NCBI GenBank assembly: GCA_947496465.1
Contig: CANMCX010000004.1
Span: 62,001-126,000, forward strand
DNA: 64,000 bases
Direction of reading: 5' to 3'
From: Marinifilum_A sediminis
GTDB lineage: Bacteria; Bacteroidota; Bacteroidia; Bacteroidales; Marinifilaceae
This document shows, in pieces, positions 45,421 to 54,092 of the stretch (its first letter is position 1; each line of letters begins with the position of its first letter). The position numbers were made by a program, and so were the translations under genes. The notes under the pieces are model-generated. The model had not been told where the DNA came from. It searched no databases and saw only the letters and a program-made list of their open reading frames with translations.

Positions 45421-45989
45421 ATTTTCAGTTTGTTTTCATTTTCATTCAAATACTCATTCACTTTTCGTTTTAGTATCGCCCTACCTCTGGCTAAATTCGA
45501 TTTAGATGTCCCTACCGTAATATTCATCACCTCAGCAATTTCATTGTGAGAATATCCATCAAGTACGTATAAACTAAATACCATTTGATACCTATCGGGT
45601 AAATTCTGTATCAATTCCAGTAGCATATTCAATGGAATGTCTTCTGTTATCGACTGCTCTTCAGTATCAATTTCATCTTCCCAAACCTCATCCACTACCT
45701 GAATATGCTTCGATTTTCTAAATTTCTCTAAAGCAGTATTTACCATTATACGACGCACCCAACCTTCAAAAGAACCTTTAAATTTATATGTTTTTATACT
45801 TTGAAACATCTTGATAAAACCATCTTGCAAAGTATCTTCAGCCTCCGCTAAATTATTGGAATACCGCAGACAAACCCCAAGCATTTTTGGGGCATACTCC
45901 TTGTAAAGAAACTCTTGTGCTTTAGACTTTCCTTTCGAGCAATCTTTTATAATCTTTTCTAATTTTTGGTTTTCCAAAGTGGTTCTCAA
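45414..45989 (-). CDS. ECF RNA polymerase sigma factor
   Basis: A 191-residue ECF sigma factor. Region 2 runs about 25-95 (EYAPKMLGVCLRYSNNLAEA, DGFIKMFQSI, WVRRIMVNTALEKFRK). Region 4 runs about 125-180 (NLPDRYQMVFSLYVLDGYSH, NEIAEVMNITVGTSKSNLAR). The frame has no ATG before residue 36. The only starts are TTG at 45989, directly after an in-frame TAA and with AAGG 6-7 bases upstream, or a TTG five codons later. The gene is followed by its likely membrane anti-sigma with a 7-base overlap. Regulon unknown. Confidence 0.9.
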   Translation of the reverse strand: MRTTLENQKLEKIIKDCSKGKSKAQEFLYKEYAPKMLGVCLRYSNNLAEAEDTLQDGFIKMFQSIKTYKFKGSFEGWVRRIMVNTALEKFRKSKHIQVVDEVWEDEIDTEEQSITEDIPLNMLLELIQNLPDRYQMVFSLYVLDGYSHNEIAEVMNITVGTSKSNLARGRAILKRKVNEYLNENENKLKIC

Positions 45990-46249
45990 CTTTTACCTTA
46001 TCGACGTTTAACTAATAGTAGTACACAAATGAATAAGGTTGCGTCAAAATTACATTTTTTTCCAACATCTTCTTATCCATTCCTCATAATCAGCACCTTT
46101 AATACTTAAAACTTCTTTTTTTAAATTAATTAAGCAACCATATCAACAATTTGACATCATGCAAATGTAAAAGTTTTACAAACTATAAATGTAGATAAGC
46201 ACCCGGGAATAAGTAAAGCTTATCTCAAAAATATTTAAAAAGACAAAAA

Positions 46250-46954
46250 ATGAAGACGATTAGAGCCATAGTGGCAATTTTTATGTGTGCAATAGTTTTG
46301 ATTTCATGTGATGATGATCTTGATACTCCATCAACACAAAGTATAGGTGATATTTTTGTTCGAATTGTAAAAGTGGATGATGAAATACGATACGCTCCAG
46401 TTATATACAACTATTCGAACTTTTCGATTAAAGAAATAAATGTAGAAGGTCCAACTGATAGTAATCTTAGTTATGATTTAACAAGCTACGATTCAGATAC
46501 TGGATTCAGATGGTTACCTTCTGAAGATGATTACACGATTGATGATGTTACAAATGGAATATACACATTTCAAGTAACGGCCTCAGACGAAACTGTTTTT
46601 ACAACTGTGGATAAATTACTTGATACCAGAATAAATCCAGTAGAAATCACAAACTTCGTTTACGATGAAGATATGCATAGTTTTGTACTAGATTGGAAAG
46701 ATATTGAAGATGCCGATACTTACGTTGTAAAAATAATGGACTCTAAAGATGGAAAGTATCTGTATGTATCAAACAGATTGTATACATCGAATCATAACTT
46801 TAACATTTCATCGAATAAATGGACCTCATTTGAAAAAGTTGATGGCACCACTTATGTAATTGGCGTTTATGCTTACAAATTTGAAACAGCTCAAGCCAGC
46901 TCTGGTTACGATATCAATTGTGAATCGGTAGAATACCAGAATTTTGAATGGTAA
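46250..46954 (+). CDS. Lipoprotein with fibronectin-type-like domain, unknown function
   Basis: A 234-residue exported lipoprotein (lipobox VLISC, Cys20, followed by Asp residues: DDDLD). The mature protein has two beta-rich halves. The second (about 130-234) looks like a fibronectin type III domain (VEITNFVYDEDMHSFVLDWK, DADTYVVKIMD, YVIGVYAYK). It is divergent from the sigma factor with 260 bases between, so it could be a target of that sigma factor, but this is only a context guess. Confidence 0.72.
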   Translation: MKTIRAIVAIFMCAIVLISCDDDLDTPSTQSIGDIFVRIVKVDDEIRYAPVIYNYSNFSIKEINVEGPTDSNLSYDLTSYDSDTGFRWLPSEDDYTIDDVTNGIYTFQVTASDETVFTTVDKLLDTRINPVEITNFVYDEDMHSFVLDWKDIEDADTYVVKIMDSKDGKYLYVSNRLYTSNHNFNISSNKWTSFEKVDGTTYVIGVYAYKFETAQASSGYDINCESVEYQNFEW

Positions 46955-46972
46955 ACAATTAATTTTCAACAA

Positions 46973-47010
46973 AAAACTCGCTTTCCTAGTTGGAAAGCGA
47001 GTTTTGTTTT
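46973..47010. terminator. Strong bidirectional terminator
   Basis: A 14-bp perfect stem AAAACTCGCTTTCC / GGAAAGCGAGTTTT (46973-46986 with 46992-47005) with T-rich sequence on both sides. It ends both the lipoprotein gene and the glp operon on the other strand. Confidence 0.93.
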
Positions 47011-47065
47011 AATCCCTAATAATTGAACTTGATGTTCAGTATAAATTTGATGTTTTATGCAAAAT

Positions 47066-47788
47066 TTAGAAACCAATACCCAAAATCAGGTTAGCAGTTT
47101 CTGCCTGTGGGTTAATACCAATCTTAGCCCATGCATTTAAAGAAAAATTATCATTAATCTTAATTTCTCTTGTTGCAGTAGCTCCAATATTTACAAAACC
47201 AAAGCTCTCTCCATACACTTGATCCTCGAAAGCATTCAAACCTGCAAATAGAGAAACAGTTTCACCTCCTATTTTCACAGGATATCCAAATTCCACGTAA
47301 GTTGAATAGTTTTGATCTCCATTCTCATCTAAATCCCGTCCGTAAAGCATAGTACTTACGCAAACACTTAATGGAAATTTCTCATTAACGTAGAAGTTTA
47401 AACTCGCATCAATCAGGTGATTTGTTGTACTTCTGTCTAAATCAAGATAGTTGTAATCGTCAATAGAAGCTCTATCGCGATTCGCGAATAAATCCCAAAC
47501 TGCAACATTAAAATGATCACTAAATTTATATCCAACATGGAAATCGAACTCTGAGTAGGTATTGTCAAATGCATATCCACCCCAAGCTCCGAATGTGAAA
47601 TTATTATTAGTGTAAGCCAAATCCATTTCAAAATTAGCTGTATTACTTACCATAATACCTCTCCAATAATGACGAGTAGTTACCGACGGACTAACTGTTA
47701 CTTTTCCTTGTGCATTTACATTCATATTTGATGCAAATATGATTATCAATGTAAATAATAACGATATTTTTAGGACTGATTTTTTCAT
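47066..47788 (-). CDS. TorF-like small porin at the end of the glp operon
   Basis: A 240-residue outer-membrane protein from the ATG at 47786-47788 (a TTG 9 bases upstream is also open), with signal peptide ending VNAQG. The short YWRGIMVSNTANFEMDLAY start and the alternating strands ending in NLILGIGF fit the TorF/MipA-like small barrel group. Last gene of the series microprotein-glpD-glpK-glpF-porin, 88 bases after glpF. It probably supports diffusion of glycerol or related small solutes through the outer membrane; this role is inferred from position. Confidence 0.75.
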   Translation of the reverse strand: MKKSVLKISLLFTLIIIFASNMNVNAQGKVTVSPSVTTRHYWRGIMVSNTANFEMDLAYTNNNFTFGAWGGYAFDNTYSEFDFHVGYKFSDHFNVAVWDLFANRDRASIDDYNYLDLDRSTTNHLIDASLNFYVNEKFPLSVCVSTMLYGRDLDENGDQNYSTYVEFGYPVKIGGETVSLFAGLNAFEDQVYGESFGFVNIGATATREIKINDNFSLNAWAKIGINPQAETANLILGIGF

Positions 47789-47876
47789 TAGATTCAAATT
47801 TTTGGGCTGTAGAGATCCAGAAGATTTAATTGACTAAATCTCTACAGTATGTTTAAAATGTAGTGGTTCAATAAGT

Positions 47877-48611
47877 TTATAGATACATAAATAAGAATGC
47901 TGCAATGGCAGTTCCTACAATTGGGGCAACGATAGGCACCAATGAATACGCCCAGTCGCTTGTACCTTTATTTTGCATAGGTAAAATAGCATGCATGATA
48001 CGAGGCCCCAAGTCTCTTGCGGGGTTAATTGCATATCCGGTAGTTCCGCCTAACGAAAGACCAATAGCTACAACTAATAAAGCAACAGGTAAAGCACCTA
48101 AAGTTCCTAATCCAATCTTAGCACCTTCCATTCCAGCAGCTTCAAGAGAAGGACCTGCCAAGTAAAAGATAACGAACATCAATACAAAAGCACCAATGAC
48201 TTCACTAATTGCGTTACTTCCAATGTTTCTGATAGCAGGACCTGTTGAGAAACAAGCCAATTTAGCTCCACCATCTTCAGTAGAATTAAAATGATCGCGA
48301 TACATTAACCAAACAAGGAATGCACCCATAGCTGCTCCTAACATTTGAGCTGCAATAAAAAGACCTACTTTTGACCAGGCAAACATTCCTGCTAATGCCA
48401 ATCCGATAGTTACGGCAGGGTTAATGTGAGCTCCTGAAACAGGACCTGCAACTGCAACACCTGTAAATACGGCTAATCCCCATCCCATTGTGATTACAAT
48501 CCAACCGCTATTGTTTCCTTTTGTTTTATTCAATACAACATTTGCAACTACTCCGTTACCTAATAATATCAGTAACATGGTTCCTATAAATTCTGCAACA
48601 AATTCACTCAT
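47877..48611 (-). CDS. glpF: Glycerol uptake facilitator (aquaglyceroporin)
   Basis: Inner-membrane MIP-family channel of 244 residues with six hydrophobic helices. Both NPA boxes are present: GAHINPAVTIG (about 67) and GYAINPARDLGPR (about 194). The Asp after the second NPAR (ARDLGPR) is the mark of glycerol facilitators rather than water channels. It is followed by the small porin and preceded by glpK (115 bases away), with a long-loop hairpin between glpK and glpF. It lets glycerol in for phosphorylation by the kinase. Confidence 0.95.
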   Translation of the reverse strand: MSEFVAEFIGTMLLILLGNGVVANVVLNKTKGNNSGWIVITMGWGLAVFTGVAVAGPVSGAHINPAVTIGLALAGMFAWSKVGLFIAAQMLGAAMGAFLVWLMYRDHFNSTEDGGAKLACFSTGPAIRNIGSNAISEVIGAFVLMFVIFYLAGPSLEAAGMEGAKIGLGTLGALPVALLVVAIGLSLGGTTGYAINPARDLGPRIMHAILPMQNKGTSDWAYSLVPIVAPIVGTAIAAFLFMYL

Positions 48612-48647
48612 GATAATATGGTTTTATTTAGTAATTGTTAATAAAAG

Positions 48648-48698
48648 AATGCCGGAATTCTGTCTTCATCCATTCCTTCTTCTCCATATTCCGGCATT
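48648..48698. other. Long-loop hairpin between glpK and glpF
   Basis: A perfect 11-bp inverted repeat AATGCCGGAAT / ATTCCGGCATT (48648-48658 and 48688-48698) with a 29-base loop lies just downstream of glpK. No strong T run follows on the minus strand, so it is more likely an mRNA processing or stability element than a full terminator. Confidence 0.6.
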
Positions 48699-48726
48699 GG
48701 TTTAAAAATATATTAGATGTTGAAAA

Positions 48727-50226
48727 TTAAGCTTCAGTATCCCAATCCTTTGAACGACCAAGGGCTTTGTTCCAACCATTAATCAATTTCTCAGATTTTT
48801 CTTTAGGCATTGCTGGCTCAAACTTACGATCCATTGCCCATTGACTCTTAATGTCATCGATACTATCCCAATATCCAACTGCCAAACCTGCTAAATATGC
48901 AGCACCCAATGCTGTTGTTTCAAGAGTTTTTGGTCTGTAAACCGGAGCATCCAATACATCCGATTGGAATTGCATTAATAGGTTGTTAATTGCAGCTCCA
49001 CCATCAACACGAAGTTCGTTGATCTTAATTCCTGCGTCTGCTTCCATTGCTTTCAATACATCCATAGTTTGGAATGCAATACCTTCCAATGCAGCTCTTG
49101 CGATATGTGCTGAAGTTGCACCTCTTGTCAACCCTACAATTGTACCTCTAGCGTACTGATCCCAATGCGGAGCTCCTAAACCTGTAAGTGCAGGAACCAA
49201 GAATACACCTCCGTTATCTTCAACCGAACCGGCCAGTTCTTCAACCTCAGGAGACGATTTAATAATTCCTAAACCATCACGTAACCATTGTACAATAGCT
49301 CCTCCCATGAAAATACTACCTTCAAGACAGTAAGTAGTTTCGCCATTAATTTGCCAACCAATAGTTGTTAACAAATTGTTGTTCGACTTTACTGGCTTAT
49401 TACCTGTATTACAAAGCATGAAACATCCTGTACCATAAGTATTCTTAACCGATCCTGGCTTAATACACATTTGACCGAAAGTTGCTGCCTGCTGATCACC
49501 TGCAATACCTGCGATAGGTACCTCGTGTGCGAATAAAGTAGTTACGGTATGTCCGTATACTTCTGAAGAAGATTTAACCTCTGGTAGCATACTTTTTGGA
49601 ATGTCAAGTAATTCTAACATTTCTGTATCCCACTCTAAGGTTTTGATGTTATAAAGTAAAGTTCTACTTGCATTTGTAACATCAGTTACATGCACCTTTC
49701 CTTGAGTTAATTTCCAGATTAACCAGCTATCGATAGTACCAAATGCTAATTTTCCTGCCTCAGCTTTTTCACGAGCTCCTTCAACATTGTCAAGAATCCA
49801 CTTCACTTTTGTTCCAGAGAAATACGAGTCGATAATTAAACCTGTTTTATCCTGAATCATATCAGCATGTCCTTGAGCTCTCAGTTCATCACAATATTTT
49901 GAGGTACGACGATCTTGCCAAACGATTGCATTATAAATTGGCTCACTAGTTTCACGATCCCATACAACAGTTGTCTCTCTCTGATTAGTGATACCAATCC
50001 CCGCAATACTCTTTCCATTAGCTCCTGCATGTGTAATTGCTTCTGCAGCAACTCCAGCTTGCGTAAACCAAATTTCGTTTGCATCATGTTCTACCCAACC
50101 CGGCTGAGGAAAAATTTGTGTAAATTCTTTCTGTGCCGTGCTTATCATCTCGCCCTTCTTATTGAAAACGATTGCTCTGGAACTTGTAGTTCCCTGGTCT
50201 AAAGCTAAAATAAACTTGTCTTCCAT
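48727..50226 (-). CDS. glpK: Glycerol kinase
   Basis: A 499-residue cytosolic FGGY kinase phosphorylating glycerol to glycerol-3-phosphate. The canonical residues are all present: LALDQGTTSSRAIVF (phosphate loop), TNQRETTVVWDRET (Arg/Glu contacts), DSYFSGTKVKWILDN (the Tyr that contacts glycerol), GIAGDQQAATFGQ (catalytic Asp) and LRVDGGAAINNLLMQFQSD. Full normal length. Second enzyme gene of the glpD-glpK-glpF series. A 361-base structured leader separates it from glpD, so it may have its own promoter. A second, divergent kinase lies at 57303. Confidence 0.96.
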   Translation of the reverse strand: MEDKFILALDQGTTSSRAIVFNKKGEMISTAQKEFTQIFPQPGWVEHDANEIWFTQAGVAAEAITHAGANGKSIAGIGITNQRETTVVWDRETSEPIYNAIVWQDRRTSKYCDELRAQGHADMIQDKTGLIIDSYFSGTKVKWILDNVEGAREKAEAGKLAFGTIDSWLIWKLTQGKVHVTDVTNASRTLLYNIKTLEWDTEMLELLDIPKSMLPEVKSSSEVYGHTVTTLFAHEVPIAGIAGDQQAATFGQMCIKPGSVKNTYGTGCFMLCNTGNKPVKSNNNLLTTIGWQINGETTYCLEGSIFMGGAIVQWLRDGLGIIKSSPEVEELAGSVEDNGGVFLVPALTGLGAPHWDQYARGTIVGLTRGATSAHIARAALEGIAFQTMDVLKAMEADAGIKINELRVDGGAAINNLLMQFQSDVLDAPVYRPKTLETTALGAAYLAGLAVGYWDSIDDIKSQWAMDRKFEPAMPKEKSEKLINGWNKALGRSKDWDTEA

Positions 50227-50587
50227 ACTTCTAATTAATTTGGGTTATTGTGTTAATTAAAATACTCTCCTTCTGAATTCACTTTTGCTTAAAATTTTCC
50301 AATTGTAAACGATTGCAAAAGCGAGATAAATTTTTTTAATCCCGAAAGATTAAATTTCACCAATTCCAAAATGGAATTTTTTGATTAGTTAATTTGAAGG
50401 TGGTAATCCATGTGATAACCAAACCTTCCAGAGTAAAGTGTAGGACGATTGTGCAAAGTAATTTCGTGCCAAAACTAACAAATTGATTAATAATATTGTA
50501 ACAATTAATAAAATCAGTAGTTATAAATAACAGACTAAGAACTACCTTTAATAAATGCTTTACTCAATTCGTCCTACAAATAATCTC
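50227..50587 (-). promoter_or_regulatory. Structured leader between glpD and glpK
   Basis: 361 bases without a gene. A TAGTTTTG -7 candidate is at 50470-50477. A perfect 10-bp inverted repeat TGTAGGACGA (50439-50448) / TCGTCCTACA (50569-50578) spans 120 bases. The hairpin GAAGGT-GG...CC-ACCTTC lies near 50396-50428, a smaller AATTCC/GGAATT hairpin near 50363-50379, and CTTTTGC/GCAAAAG near 50281-50325. None has a T run after it on the minus strand. Their use is unknown; the 10-bp repeat could join the glpD end to the glpK leader. Confidence 0.5.
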
Positions 50588-52135
50588 TTATATCAAAATG
50601 TATCGAGATGCCAAGTTTTTGTAATCTTTTACTTGGTTCTCTTCCCATTGTTTATCGTATCCTAATTCCTTAGCCATTAATTCTGCTACCTTAGGAGCCA
50701 TTCTTATACTTTCTTTTGCATCAAGAAGTAATGAACGTGTTCTTCTCGATAATATATCTTCAATGGTTCTGGCCATTTCATACCTAGCCCCCCAAACTAC
50801 CTGTGCATTCAACACTTTTAGCTTTGAGCTTAAATACTCATCCAAACCATCTTCTTTTTTAGCTAAATCTAAAATCTTCTCTTCATCGGAGCCATAGAAA
50901 TACATTGGATTATTTAAATCTGGATTTAGCTTATATCCATGAATTTTTAGATTTCTTGTTTTTGACTTTTTCTCTTGTAATCCTGCTGTTTTGGCAACAG
51001 TGTTCATTACATCTTCAGCCATTTGTCGGTAAGTAGTCCATTTACCACCTGTTAAGGTTACCATTCCCGATTCGGAAACAACAATTTTGTGTCCTCGAGA
51101 TATTTCCTTCGTTTTTTTACCATCGCCACTAGGTGCTGCCAATGGTCTTAAACCAGCAAATACGCTTCTTACATCTGATCTTTTAGGAGGTTTTGATAAG
51201 AATCTACCCGCAGTCTCTAAAATAAAATCAACTTCCTCTTCCAACGCTCTAGGTTCTAGTTCTGCACAATCTTTGTGTACATCGGTGGTTCCTACAACAA
51301 CTTTGTTATGCCATGGCACAGCAAAAAGAACACGACCGTCACTGGTTTTAGGAATCATCACTGCATAATCTCCCGGCACAAATTCCTTATCTAAAACCAA
51401 ATGTACACCTTGACTGACCTTTACGATATCTTTTGCTTTAGGTTCGTCCATTTTGATAACTTTATCAACAAAAACTCCCGTTGCATTCAAAACTACTTTA
51501 CCTTCTATCGTATATTTTGTTCCACTCTCCAAATCAGTAGCTTTCACTGCTGAAATTTTTCCATTCTTCTTTTCAAATCCTTCAACCTTCATGTAGTTGA
51601 TAGCAACTCCACCATTTTCTACAAAAGTTTGACACATATTAATTGCCAATCTGGAGTCATCAAATTGTCCATCGTGATAAACAACTCCACCACAAAGATT
51701 TTCGCTTTTTAGTGTAGGAATATGCTTTAGCGTTCTTTTTTTAGAGAAAGGCAATGATCGCCCGTAACCTAATTTCCCAGCCATTAGGTCGTACATTGTT
51801 AAACCTAAAGTATAGTAAGGTGTTCCCCACCATGTATAATTAGGAATAATAAATGATTGATCTTTTACCAAGTGAGGTGCATTTTGCTTTAACAAACCTC
51901 TTTCTCTTAAAGCTTCCAAAACCAATGATATATTTCCCTGAGCAAGATAACGAACGCCACCATGAACAAGCTTGGTACTTCTACTCGAAGTTCCTTTAGC
52001 AAAATCATCCTGCTCCAGAAGTAGTGTTTTGTATCCACGAGTTACCGACTCAATAGCTGCTCCTAAGCCTGACGCTCCACCACCAACAATGATCACATCC
52101 CATTTCTGTTTTACACTTTCAACCTCTCTATACAT
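50588..52135 (-). CDS. glpD: Aerobic-type glycerol-3-phosphate dehydrogenase (FAD)
   Basis: A 515-residue membrane-associated flavoenzyme oxidising glycerol-3-phosphate to dihydroxyacetone phosphate and passing electrons to quinone. The FAD-binding motif VIIVGGGASGLGAAI is at the N-terminus (about 17), then GTSSRSTKLVHGGVRYL, typical of GlpD. DAO-type C-terminal half with GGKWTTYRQMAEDV near 395. It lies 39 bases after the 47-residue microprotein gene, under the promoter with the shared operator motif. Product feeds triose-phosphate metabolism. Confidence 0.95.
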   Translation of the reverse strand: MYREVESVKQKWDVIIVGGGASGLGAAIESVTRGYKTLLLEQDDFAKGTSSRSTKLVHGGVRYLAQGNISLVLEALRERGLLKQNAPHLVKDQSFIIPNYTWWGTPYYTLGLTMYDLMAGKLGYGRSLPFSKKRTLKHIPTLKSENLCGGVVYHDGQFDDSRLAINMCQTFVENGGVAINYMKVEGFEKKNGKISAVKATDLESGTKYTIEGKVVLNATGVFVDKVIKMDEPKAKDIVKVSQGVHLVLDKEFVPGDYAVMIPKTSDGRVLFAVPWHNKVVVGTTDVHKDCAELEPRALEEEVDFILETAGRFLSKPPKRSDVRSVFAGLRPLAAPSGDGKKTKEISRGHKIVVSESGMVTLTGGKWTTYRQMAEDVMNTVAKTAGLQEKKSKTRNLKIHGYKLNPDLNNPMYFYGSDEEKILDLAKKEDGLDEYLSSKLKVLNAQVVWGARYEMARTIEDILSRRTRSLLLDAKESIRMAPKVAELMAKELGYDKQWEENQVKDYKNLASRYILI

Positions 52136-52174
52136 CTTATTTCTCTTTGTAATAAACCACGTTTGTATTATCGC

Positions 52175-52318
52175 TTATAATTCCTCTTCCCAGTATTTCC
52201 AGATACTTCCATTTTGTTCATCATCTTGAACAAGCTTATCATTTTGTCCGGCCAAAAGGTCTAAGAAAAAAGAATAAAGGCGATTTTCCATTTGCATATC
52301 AAATTTCATGTCTTCCAT
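52175..52318 (-). CDS. 47-residue microprotein upstream of glpD
   Basis: A short open frame with ATG at 52316-52318 and stop at 52175-52177. The protein starts MEDMKFDMQMENRLYSFF and ends SIWKYWEEEL. It is acidic and amphipathic, with no signal peptide. It is real rather than chance: a paralogue of 48 residues lies at 56857-57003, also first gene before a glp operon, and by hand 19 of 47 aligned residues are identical, including D-x-x-x-E-x-RLYxFF, a central Leu/Gln and the C-terminal SIW-x-x-W-x-x-EL. glpD starts 39 bases downstream. No known function; a regulatory or enzyme-binding role is possible. Confidence 0.8.
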   Translation of the reverse strand: MEDMKFDMQMENRLYSFFLDLLAGQNDKLVQDDEQNGSIWKYWEEEL

Positions 52319-52351
52319 AGCAGTAAAAAATAAATGTGAATACACAGCACT

Positions 52352-52365
52352 TTGTATTACTATGT
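52352..52365. promoter_or_regulatory. Distal copy of the shared glp motif in the microprotein-glpD leader
   Basis: TTGTATTACTATGT (plus strand), in the transcribed leader, about 34 bases before the microprotein ATG and inverted relative to the promoter copy at 52471-52484. Centres are 119 bases apart. The same arrangement is found before the other microprotein. Confidence 0.65.
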
Positions 52366-52374
52366 AGTTCTATC

Positions 52375-52398
52375 AAAAAAAATGGAAGCTTTCTTCCA
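52375..52398 (-). terminator. Leader hairpin with eight T residues before the glpD microprotein (possible attenuator)
   Basis: Minus strand: TGGAAG-AAAG-CTTCCA followed by eight T residues. It lies about 50 bases after the predicted transcription start and 57 bases before the microprotein ATG. It would stop the transcript early unless antitermination occurs. The stem is only 6 bp, so termination may be partial. Confidence 0.6.
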
Positions 52399-52454
52399 AT
52401 CGTTTTATAAGCTAGTTTGAATAAATCAATTTCTAATTATAAACTCGAACAATA

Positions 52455-52484
52455 CAAAGCTAAATAAATTACTTAGTAATGCAA
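52455..52484 (-). promoter_or_regulatory. Promoter and operator of the microprotein-glpD operon
   Basis: Minus strand: -33 TTG (52482-52484), 19 bases, TAGCTTTG (52455-52462), an exact Bacteroidota pattern. The motif TTGCATTACTAAGT (52471-52484 on the minus strand) starts at the -33 element. It matches the motifs at the glpT-side promoter and at padR. Predicted start near 52448, giving a 130-base leader. Confidence 0.7.
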
Positions 52485-52656
52485 GGTGCTAGGCAAAGAA
52501 AAGTATTGTTTTAATTTAGTCTAAAAACTCCATAAACTCCAGATTCCCAATATTTACTGACTTACAGCTAAAGCAATTCCTATTTTAATTTATAATAATC
52601 GAGTAAATTAAAATCATTCAATTTTATATCTACTGAACTTCTTGATGCAATATTAT

Positions 52657-52689
52657 AAAAAAACTGACTCACCAATTAGGCGAGCCAGT
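52657..52689 (-). terminator. Terminator after the OprP-type porin gene
   Basis: Minus strand: ACTGGCTCGCC-TAATT-GGTGAGTCAGT (two G-T pairs) followed by seven T residues. It ends the microprotein-glpT-glpQ-porin operon. Confidence 0.88.
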
Positions 52690-52715
52690 CAATTATATCA
52701 TTATTTATTAAGGTA

Positions 52716-54056
52716 CTAAAAGTTAACTTGAATTCGTCCTTTTAATACTCCGATATTCTTATCTAAAGGATATTTTTGATTATCAACATCCATATAGTCA
52801 TAATTCAGACGAAACATTACATTAGAGCTTAAATAGTAATTTACAGCTAAGCTATAGGTATCAGCTTTTCCCCCCTGAACACTCATATTACCAGCGCCAC
52901 CCAACGCAGCATTTAAATCTGCAGGACCATAGCTACCATTAAAATAAGTTCCATCAACATCATTTAAATCTGTATGATCGTAACGTACAAGAAATTCGAA
53001 AGAACCAGCTTTAGGTCTCTTAATATATGCAGTTGATGAGTTATATTTATAATCATCGCCTAATAAAAATCCAGCTTGTACATAGTAAGCTTTTGTTTCT
53101 ATATCACGAAGCTCACCATACCAATCAGGATAATCTTTAGGAGCTACAGGCCATGCATAAGTAACGTAATACAATGGACCATCTTTCATTAATTTTGACA
53201 CATAATCATCATCACGAGTTACTTTAGCTTGAGTATACTCTGCTTGCAACATAAATGAACCCTTTAATGCTAATGTTTGGAAATTAAACCTCATATCAGA
53301 CTGCGCACCATTCATGGTAGCATTTAAGAATTTGTGCTCAGGACCCGCTGCGAATTCAACTACACGATTGTAATCATCATCGTTGAAGCTTTCGTTAAAA
53401 CCATTAGCTTCTGGCTTTCTGTAAGTAAACGATCCTCCAACTTGGAATACAAAATCTTCGTTTTGAATCGGAGTATATGCGACTTTCGAAGTAGTAGAAA
53501 ATCCTTGATCACCTTTACTATTATTATCAACTGTTCCTGCAAAAATACCAGTTGAACCATAGAATTTTTGAGTGTAGTACGTATATCCCAAACCAACTCC
53601 ACGACCAATACCCATTGATTGAGTTGTGTTAGAAGAACCAATAAATCTTAAGTTTTTACTTGACTCTGCCGCCTCAATTCCAAATGGCTCAAAGAAATTA
53701 CCAACAGTAAAAGTGCTATTCTTTTTATGGTGATATCTTAAGAATGCATCTTTAATTTTCACCTCATCATTACCAAAGCCAACGTTTACCTTAGCACTCC
53801 ATTTTCCCCATCTCACACTTGTTCCAAAGCGAATATCACTAACAGATACATCCGAACTCAAATCAGTTACATCATCAAAATAGTGAACACCATCCATATA
53901 AATTCTACCATTTATACTTACTTGATATTCTTTATCAGCAGAAGTCAATTTAATTCCTCCATTTGGGTTTTCAACTGATATTTCATTTTCCTGAGCATTT
54001 GCGCCTGAAGCTAGCACTCCCGTTAATAAGGCAGCTATATATAATTTTTTAAACAT
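52716..54056 (-). CDS. Phosphate-selective-type porin (OprO/OprP family)
   Basis: A 446-residue outer-membrane porin with signal peptide (MFKKLYIAALLTGVLASGANA). The mature N-terminus (GGIKLTSADKEYQVSINGRIYMDG) and the FLRYHHKKNSTFTVGNFFEPFG block match OprP-type porins; strands continue to KGRIQVNF at the end. OprP relatives take up phosphate or polyphosphate. Here the gene follows glpQ (36 bases) and glpT, so it more likely imports glycerophosphodiesters or glycerol-phosphate. Last gene of its operon. Confidence 0.85.
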   Translation of the reverse strand: MFKKLYIAALLTGVLASGANAQENEISVENPNGGIKLTSADKEYQVSINGRIYMDGVHYFDDVTDLSSDVSVSDIRFGTSVRWGKWSAKVNVGFGNDEVKIKDAFLRYHHKKNSTFTVGNFFEPFGIEAAESSKNLRFIGSSNTTQSMGIGRGVGLGYTYYTQKFYGSTGIFAGTVDNNSKGDQGFSTTSKVAYTPIQNEDFVFQVGGSFTYRKPEANGFNESFNDDDYNRVVEFAAGPEHKFLNATMNGAQSDMRFNFQTLALKGSFMLQAEYTQAKVTRDDDYVSKLMKDGPLYYVTYAWPVAPKDYPDWYGELRDIETKAYYVQAGFLLGDDYKYNSSTAYIKRPKAGSFEFLVRYDHTDLNDVDGTYFNGSYGPADLNAALGGAGNMSVQGGKADTYSLAVNYYLSSNVMFRLNYDYMDVDNQKYPLDKNIGVLKGRIQVNF

Positions 54057-54092
54057 ATTACTTTTGCTTAATAATTTGTAAATAGAAATTGA

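Noticed and set aside
52352..52381. Divergent plus-strand promoter at the distal motif
   Set aside because: TTG is present but no TAnnTTTG at 19-21 bases; only poly-A sequence is found there.
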